From Clostridia bacterium (GTDB lineage: Bacteria; Bacillota; Clostridia; Oscillospirales; Acutalibacteraceae): DNA of 64,000 nt. The position numbers were made by a program, and so were the translations under genes. The stretch covers positions 1 to 64,000 of the forward strand of contig CAAGJN010000022.1 of NCBI GenBank assembly GCA_900770255.1. The letters are read 5' to 3'. Shown one piece after another: positions 58,631 to 64,000 of this stretch; the stretch's first letter is position 1, and the number at the start of each line of letters is the position of its first letter. A model generated the notes under the pieces. That model did not search any database. It saw only the letters and a list, made by a program, of their open reading frames with translations, and was not told the DNA's origin.

Positions 58631-59977
58631 ATGAATAAAAGTATAAAGCGGGTTCTTGCCGCCGTGCTTGCCGCGGTAATGCTGCTGACGGCTTTCCCGG
58701 CAGCCTTAGCAGCCGGAGCGAAGGAGACCGACTACACAATAGTGAACCCTTATTCCGATGTTGACTGGGACAGCTGGGAAACGTACAAGGCAAATCTCCA
58801 CACCCACTGCAATGCAAGCGACGGCGACCCCACGCTTGAAGAGATGGTCGAGGCGTATTACGATGCCGGTTATGACATCCTTGCCATGACTGACCACGGA
58901 GTTATAAATTACGGCTGGAACAAGGATCGCCAGACAAACGGAATATTTAATAAATTCAGAAAAGTCTATCCGATGAGCGAAGAAGACTATATCCGCATCA
59001 CGACCGGATCCGACCGCGACGGCAGAGGCATGACTGATATCCGCGGCGGCATTGAGTGCAACATGGCGGTCATATCAAAGACGCATGTCAACGGATATTT
59101 CACGACCTACGGCCAGGGTGAATGGGGTATTGAGAACGACTACAGGACTGCCCCCGCCGAGATAGAGAAGGCCGGCGGCTATTCCGTGCTCAACCATGTC
59201 GGAGACTGGGTCGATTCGGGCCGCTTCCCGGAGCGCTCGCACTGGAATGTGTTCATAGCGTATTTTGCCGGTATATTTATCGACTACCCGAGCTGCCTCG
59301 GAATGGAAATAGTCAACAACACCGACAGAGTCACGCGCGGCGACCGCGCCCTCTGGGATGAGCTGCTGCAGGTCGTTATACCCAAGGGACGCAATATCTG
59401 GGCGTTTGCAGACGACGATTCCGAGCAGCTTGACGAGGTCGGCAGATCCTTTGAGCTTTTTGTCCTGCCTGAGAATAACGAGGAAAACGTCAAAAAGGCA
59501 ATGAAGGACGGAAACTTCTTTGCAGCCAGCAAGTATTATAAAACTACTGACGGAGTCGGAGATTTTGACGGCGACGGCAATGTCCCGATAGTGACCGATA
59601 TCAAGGTGGATCAGAAGGCCAACACCATAACCGTTTCCACCGATGCGTCGCGCGACTGCCGCGTGATTGAATGGATAGCGAACGGTGAGGTTATCGCCAC
59701 GGGCAACAGCATCGACCTCAACGACTATGAGGATGAGCTCGGCTGCTATATCCGCTTCCAGATGAAGGGCAGCGGCGGCATCACCTATTCTCAGGCGTTT
59801 GAGCTCCAATATGACGGCAGGCGCGATAAGCCCGTTCCCGAGTGGGCGCTGTGGATTTTCCGCACCGATGCAGGTCAGAAATTCCTCAAGTTCTATCATA
59901 CCCGCGCTTTTGCTCTCGGCGCATTTGTTGCAGAGAAGATAAGGATACTGGTGGAAGAAAAAATTTTGAACAGATAA
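58631..59977 (+). CDS. exported PHP-domain metallohydrolase, second copy
   Basis: A 448-residue paralogue of the preceding protein. Signal peptide about 1-28 (VLAAVLAAVMLLTAFPAALA). PHP motifs NLHTHCNASDGDPTLEE, MTDHGVINYGWN, YSVLNHVGDWVDS and FADDDSEQ. In its first 60 mature residues it is closer to the cytosolic PHP protein at 39.4 kb (PYSDVDWDSWETYKANLHTH) than to its neighbour. C-terminal WALWIFRTDAGQKFLKFYHT is again hydrophobic. ATG follows GGAGG. Confidence 0.85.
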   Translation: MNKSIKRVLAAVLAAVMLLTAFPAALAAGAKETDYTIVNPYSDVDWDSWETYKANLHTHCNASDGDPTLEEMVEAYYDAGYDILAMTDHGVINYGWNKDRQTNGIFNKFRKVYPMSEEDYIRITTGSDRDGRGMTDIRGGIECNMAVISKTHVNGYFTTYGQGEWGIENDYRTAPAEIEKAGGYSVLNHVGDWVDSGRFPERSHWNVFIAYFAGIFIDYPSCLGMEIVNNTDRVTRGDRALWDELLQVVIPKGRNIWAFADDDSEQLDEVGRSFELFVLPENNEENVKKAMKDGNFFAASKYYKTTDGVGDFDGDGNVPIVTDIKVDQKANTITVSTDASRDCRVIEWIANGEVIATGNSIDLNDYEDELGCYIRFQMKGSGGITYSQAFELQYDGRRDKPVPEWALWIFRTDAGQKFLKFYHTRAFALGAFVAEKIRILVEEKILNR

Positions 59978-59989
59978 GATAAAATGAAA

Positions 59990-60019
59990 GTCGGCGCGGC
60001 GAACGCGCCGGCTTTTTTT
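59990..60019 (+). terminator. terminator of the exported PHP pair
   Basis: A 9-bp GC stem with one wobble (59990-59998 with 60004-60012) followed by T7. Confidence 0.85.
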
Positions 60020-60101
60020 ATCGCCCGGCGAAACCATGAAATTTTATACCATAATACAAAAATAATTTTGATAAATGAAGATTGTTTATCATTTTTGTAT
60101 A

Positions 60102-60129
60102 TTGTCTTTTGCTAAGTTGGTGATATAAT
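60102..60129 (+). promoter_or_regulatory. promoter of the V-ATPase operon
   Basis: TTGTCT (60102-60107), 16-bp spacer, TATAAT (60124-60129). Confidence 0.55.
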
Positions 60130-60214
60130 TTAGTAGCTGAAAGAGCACAGAAACAGCATATAATAGAGGTATATATAGGAAGCATATGTCAAAACAGATA
60201 AAAGAGGTGCAACA

Positions 60215-60523
60215 ATGGACAGCATCATCAGAACTATAGTCGATATGGACAAGCGCGCGAGAAAGCGCACAATGGAGGAGAAGGAATTCTTCGACAGGGC
60301 CGATTCCGAGCTCGCCGAGCGGGCGAAGCAGATCGAGGCCGAAGAGCAGGCGCGCGCCGAAAAGGAGATAGCCGAAAACGCGGCGCGGTGGGACGCAAAG
60401 CTCAAAGAGGCTCTCGACGATATCTCGGCCCAGGCCGAAAAGGTGTCCGCCGCTCTTGATGAGAAGTCAAAGCTCAACTTTGAAAAGTGGGCGGAGGAGC
60501 TCGCTCAAAGAGCCGTTAGATGA
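60215..60523 (+). CDS. V-type ATPase G/H-like peripheral stalk subunit
   Basis: A 102-residue, highly charged protein that appears to be one long coiled coil (Ala/Glu/Lys-rich heptads over residues 15-98). It has no strong motif. It is the first gene of an operon that continues with V-ATPase subunits C, I and K. Its size and coiled-coil nature fit the NtpF/AhaH-type subunit that pairs with subunit E. Assignment is mainly from context. Confidence 0.7.
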   Translation: MDSIIRTIVDMDKRARKRTMEEKEFFDRADSELAERAKQIEAEEQARAEKEIAENAARWDAKLKEALDDISAQAEKVSAALDEKSKLNFEKWAEELAQRAVR

Positions 60524-60557
60524 TCCGATCGAATTTAGCTGAAAGGAAGTGTGCCGT

Positions 60558-61604
60558 ATGACAGTTTCTTCAGCCGCAAACGCCGTGCTCGCCAAGGCCA
60601 GGGCTATGTACGGCAAACGACTGACCGCACAAAACTACTCTGATCTGCTCGCCTGCCGCAGCGTCAACGAGGTGGCGGCTTATCTGAAGGCTCATACTGC
60701 TTATGCGGATGTTTTTGAGGGCGTCACAATGGGCTCTCTGCGCCGCTGGCAGCTTGAAATACTGATCAGGGAGCATCTGTCTAACAACTTTGCCTCTCTT
60801 TGCAGATATGAGAAATCGATCGGTGACGGGTTTTATAAATATTTTGTAACGCTCAGTGATGTAGATATGCTGCTGCACTCGGTGCGATACCTCAACAGCC
60901 GTCACCCCGAGAAGAACCTCGCGAAGGTGCCGGATTTTTTTGTGCGCCATTCGGAGATAAACGCTGCGGCGCTTGAGACGGCGACAAATATCGAGCTGCT
61001 GCTTGCAGCCGTCGAGGGCTCGCCCTACAAGGCGGTGCTCGCGCCGTTCGCAGCTAACGGTGAAGGCGGCAGACCCGACTATTTCGCTATGGAGCTCGCG
61101 CTCAACAAATACCTGCACTCGCAGGCTGAAGGCTTAGTCAAAAAGTGCTACAAGGGCGGCGGGCGCAGGGAGCTCTCCGAGATGCTCGGCTTTGATACGG
61201 ACACGGAGAATATCGTTGCGCTCTATCGCCTCAAGAGGCTGACGAACATGTCACAGAGCGTGCTTGTCACGATGCTCATGCCCGGAGGCAGACTCGGCGA
61301 GAAGGAGCTGACAAAATTCATGGAGGCCCCCGACGCAGAGACTGCTTTGACGACCCTCAGGGGGACTGAGTATGAGGCGTTTGCCGACCGCGGCGACAGC
61401 TCGGTTGAGCAGATCGAAGCGCGGCTTAAATATGACCGTGCGAAGAGCAGGATCCGTTTTTCGACATATCCGAGTGTGGTCATGATGAGCTATGTCGGGC
61501 TGGCCGAAAATGAAGCTGAAAATCTTACCCATATAATCGAGGGTATCAGATATAATATTTCGCCCGAAGAGATAAGCCGGCTTTTGATCGGCGTGGGCGA
61601 CTGA
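60558..61604 (+). CDS. ntpC: V-type ATP synthase subunit C
   Basis: Central-stalk cap subunit (AC39/35-kDa family) that links the rotor to the c-ring. About 348 residues from ATG 60558; the GTG at 60549 sits too close to AAGGA. The all-helical pattern ANAVLAKARAMYGKRLTAQNY, LLACRSVNEVAAYLKAHTAYA and YLNSRHPEKNL agrees with the family. Located between the G/H-like gene and subunit I. Confidence 0.88.
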   Translation: MTVSSAANAVLAKARAMYGKRLTAQNYSDLLACRSVNEVAAYLKAHTAYADVFEGVTMGSLRRWQLEILIREHLSNNFASLCRYEKSIGDGFYKYFVTLSDVDMLLHSVRYLNSRHPEKNLAKVPDFFVRHSEINAAALETATNIELLLAAVEGSPYKAVLAPFAANGEGGRPDYFAMELALNKYLHSQAEGLVKKCYKGGGRRELSEMLGFDTDTENIVALYRLKRLTNMSQSVLVTMLMPGGRLGEKELTKFMEAPDAETALTTLRGTEYEAFADRGDSSVEQIEARLKYDRAKSRIRFSTYPSVVMMSYVGLAENEAENLTHIIEGIRYNISPEEISRLLIGVGD

Positions 61605-61633
61605 CCGATTGTTTTTAAGGACGGTGATAAACC

Positions 61634-63619
61634 TTGGCAGTTGAAAAAATGAAGCTTGTTAAAGTCACGGGCCCGCTCGATGAACTTAACAATTTCATTT
61701 CATCCTGCTGCCTGGACGGCTCGTTCCATCCGGAGCAGGCGACGCAATATATGTCTGCGTCAATGGGTTATTCGACGCTCAGCGAGGAGAACCCGTATGC
61801 ACCGATGCTTCAAAAGATCGAGGAGCTTATCAGTGAAAACGATTCGGCTCCCGATCCGGCGATAGTCGGCGACCGCTCGCGCGAGGTGCAGTTTGACGAG
61901 CATACGAGCACTTATGTTGATGAGCTTGTCGAAAAGCTCTCCGCGATGCACGGCGAGCGCAAGCAGCTTGAGGATCAATTGGAGCTGTGCCGCACGGGCA
62001 TCGCAAAGTATGAACATTTTACAGGTTTCGATGTAGGCCTTGATGAGCTTTTTGACTGCAAGTTCATCAAGACGCGCTTCGGACATATGCCGAAGGAGAG
62101 CTATGAGAAGCTTATTGCCTATGACGACGACCCGTATGTGCTCTTTATCCCGTGCTCGACGGACGCGACCGATTACTGGGGAGTCTACTGCGCGCCGAGA
62201 GAGCGGGTCGATGAGGTTGACAGCATCTTCGCGGGGCTCGGTTTTGAGCGTCTGCAGATCCCGCAGGCCGTCGGTACTGTAGAGCAGGTCATCGAGCAAA
62301 TCAAGAGCAACATCGAGATAATCGAGGGCGACTTAAAGCAGCTCGACGAGCGCGTGGCCGCTGTGTGGAAAGAAAACCGCACGCGCTGCAACGAGATATA
62401 TACGAAGCTTGTCGATCTCAACACCGTGTTTGAAATGCGCCGCTATGCCGCTTGCCATAACAAATATTTCTTCTATGTAGGCTGGGTGCTCGCCCACGAC
62501 CTGAAGGCTTTTGAGGAAAAGGCGAAGGCGATCAAAAACATCGAGGTCGAGGAGAACGATCCGGAGAAAAATTCTGATAAGACTCCGCCCGTCAAGCTCA
62601 AAAACCCCGCGATTTTCAAGCCATATGAGTATTTTGTCGATATGTACGGCCTGCCGTCATATTCGGATATTGACGTCACGGGCTTCGTGGCGATAACCTA
62701 TACGCTGCTGTTCGGCATCATGTTCGGTGATCTCGGCCAGGGCCTCGTGCTCTTTGTGCTGGGTATCCTCGGCTGGAAGATCAAAAAGATGCCGCTCGCC
62801 CGCATACTCATTCCCTGCGGACTGTCGAGCGCGGTGTTTGGCTTCGTTTTCGGCTCGGTGTTTGGTTATGAGCATATGCTTGACCCCGTGTATCACGCGC
62901 TCGGCTGGGAGTCAAAGCCGCTGAGCGTCATGGATTCGATAAACACCGTGCTGCTCATAGCGATCGGAATAGGCGTCGTGCTCGTTGTGGTCGCAATGCT
63001 CTTGAACGTCTTCGCGTGCCTCAAGCACAAGAAGATAGGTGAGGCCATATTCAGCAACAACGGCATAGTCGGCATCCTGTTTTATCTCGCGGGCGTCGCT
63101 TTCTGCGTGTCGTTTATGAACGGCCCGCAGATCCTGCCCAACAGCGTGATATTCAGTATCATGGGCATCGGAGCCGTGCTGCTGTATCTGAAGGATATCC
63201 TGATCGGCGTTATTGACAGGCATCCGGACTGGAAGCCGGAGAGCGTTATGGACTTCGTGCTCCAGAATATATTTGAGCTGATCGAATATGTCCTGTCCTA
63301 CTTCAGCAACACCGTCTCGTTCCTGCGTGTCGGCGCGTTTGTCATAGTCCATGCGAGTATGATGATGGTCGTGTTCACGCTCGGCGGCGACGGCAGCAAT
63401 ATTCCCGTTATTGTCATAGGCAACATCATCGTCATCGCCCTTGAGGGCCTGCTCTCAGGTATTCAGGGCCTGCGCCTTGAGTTCTATGAGATGTTCAGCC
63501 GCTTCTATGAGGGCGGCGGCAGAGCGTTCACTCCGGTCAAGCTTCAGCAGGCCGAGACGGGCGTGAAAAGTAAAATAGCCGGTAAAAAAGCCAGAAGGGC
63601 TTTAGCTAATAAAGACTAA
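61634..63619 (+). CDS. ntpI: V-type ATP synthase subunit I
   Basis: Stator/a-type membrane subunit with the proton or sodium half-channels. The 661 residues begin at a TTG (GGTGAT upstream; ATG 61649 is an alternative). A long cytosolic coiled-coil domain (about 1-350) precedes seven or eight membrane helices. The conserved FGIMFGDLGQGL and the later NTVSFLRVGAFVIVHASMM (with the key Arg) and LEGLLSGIQGLRLEFYEMFS are family hallmarks. 16 bp before the subunit K gene. Confidence 0.95.
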   Translation: MAVEKMKLVKVTGPLDELNNFISSCCLDGSFHPEQATQYMSASMGYSTLSEENPYAPMLQKIEELISENDSAPDPAIVGDRSREVQFDEHTSTYVDELVEKLSAMHGERKQLEDQLELCRTGIAKYEHFTGFDVGLDELFDCKFIKTRFGHMPKESYEKLIAYDDDPYVLFIPCSTDATDYWGVYCAPRERVDEVDSIFAGLGFERLQIPQAVGTVEQVIEQIKSNIEIIEGDLKQLDERVAAVWKENRTRCNEIYTKLVDLNTVFEMRRYAACHNKYFFYVGWVLAHDLKAFEEKAKAIKNIEVEENDPEKNSDKTPPVKLKNPAIFKPYEYFVDMYGLPSYSDIDVTGFVAITYTLLFGIMFGDLGQGLVLFVLGILGWKIKKMPLARILIPCGLSSAVFGFVFGSVFGYEHMLDPVYHALGWESKPLSVMDSINTVLLIAIGIGVVLVVVAMLLNVFACLKHKKIGEAIFSNNGIVGILFYLAGVAFCVSFMNGPQILPNSVIFSIMGIGAVLLYLKDILIGVIDRHPDWKPESVMDFVLQNIFELIEYVLSYFSNTVSFLRVGAFVIVHASMMMVVFTLGGDGSNIPVIVIGNIIVIALEGLLSGIQGLRLEFYEMFSRFYEGGGRAFTPVKLQQAETGVKSKIAGKKARRALANKD

Positions 63620-63635
63620 TCGGAGGTAAAGTAAA

Positions 63636-64000
63636 ATGACAACTCTTTTCTATCTTATTATGATCGTAGTTCCCGCATCGGCAATAATCGCGTCGGTGGT
63701 TTATACCATGAAGAAGCACACAGAGGGTCAGAGCGTCAGGAAGAGCATGCGCATGAATCTTGCGACGTTCGCAGTTATGGTTCTGCTTGTGGCAGGCTGC
63801 GCAATGGGCGCTTATGCAACCGGCAGCGACAATACAGCAGCGGCGGCAGACACAGCGTCCGCTCAGACTGCTGAGGCTTCTGCCGAGACGGCGGCAGCCT
63901 CCGAGGGCAATTCAAAGGGCCTCGGCCTTCTTGCGGCAGGCCTTGTTACCGGCCTTGCAGGCATCGGCGGCGGTATCGCGGTTGCAGCCGGCGCCCCCGC
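63636..64000 (+). CDS. ntpK: V-type ATP synthase subunit K (c-ring), partial
   Basis: Cut by the window end; 121 codons are visible. ATG at 63636 follows CGGAGG. Residues 1-92 are an extension with two hydrophobic segments (about 4-24 and 42-62) and an Ala/Ser/Thr-rich spacer. The usual c-subunit start follows at about residue 93 (GLGLLAAGLVTGLAGIGGGI). Typical K subunits lack such an extension. The ion-binding Glu lies beyond the window. Confidence 0.88.
   Translation, partial: MTTLFYLIMIVVPASAIIASVVYTMKKHTEGQSVRKSMRMNLATFAVMVLLVAGCAMGAYATGSDNTAAAADTASAQTAEASAETAAASEGNSKGLGLLAAGLVTGLAGIGGGIAVAAGAP

Overview
The window looks like chromosomal DNA of a strictly anaerobic, moderately GC-rich Firmicute of class Clostridia, probably an uncultured Oscillospirales/Ruminococcaceae-type gut or rumen bacterium. 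The evidence is strong AGGAGG-type ribosome binding sites, an oxygen-sensitive class III ribonucleotide reductase, an LL-diaminopimelate aminotransferase, Firmicute-style YidC/Jag/ThiI, a V-type ATPase and gut-type hexuronate catabolism. This assignment is inference from gene content; there is no rRNA in the window.

Layout. 0-5 kb: galactose mutarotase followed by ilvB-ilvN-cimA (branched-chain amino acid synthesis, isoleucine via citramalate). 5-10 kb: an OmpR-type two-component system, an HtrA-like membrane-anchored protease preceded by 11-bp direct repeats, and a membrane acyltransferase. 10-13.1 kb (minus): metQ-metN-metI methionine uptake operon. Its leader encodes a 32-residue peptide with eight internal Met and three Cys codons, followed by mutually exclusive hairpins and a terminator. 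This looks like a classical translation-dependent attenuator for methionine and is the main discovery of the window. 13.2-19.2 kb (minus): yhbY, rdgB, ftsY, dapL, dapF, an ANTAR protein and dnaA. 19.3-22.1 kb (plus, divergent): rpmH, rnpA, yidD, yidC, jag/khpB. This is the typical origin-proximal block, but without an adjacent dnaN or a visible DnaA-box cluster.

22.5-31.2 kb: a PAP2 phosphatase, then cysteine desulfurase-thiI-cinA-sortase B and a 780-residue membrane protein. That protein seems to join a degenerate CinA-like region to a circularly permuted SpoIID domain. 31.4-36 kb (minus): trxB, nrdD (with a C-terminal glutaredoxin-like domain and two NrdR boxes upstream) and nrdG, an anaerobic dNTP module. 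36-37.9 kb: HAD phosphatase, smpB and tmRNA.

38-53.4 kb: carbohydrate region. It holds uronate isomerase (uxaC), mannonate dehydratase (uxuA), an SDR likely to be fructuronate/mannonate oxidoreductase, three Gfo/Idh/MocA-type proteins (one fused to a TIM-barrel isomerase), PHP hydrolases, an orphan GcvH, mnmA, a TetR regulator and a ceramidase-like exported protein. UxaC, the SDR and UxuA together convert glucuronate to 2-keto-3-deoxygluconate. 53.5-60 kb: envelope proteins, namely a DUF4830 protein, two tandem lipoproteins with YKVGKDI-type repeats and two exported PHP-domain paralogues. 60.2-64 kb: start of a V-type ATPase operon (G/H-like, C, I, K); subunit K is cut by the window end.
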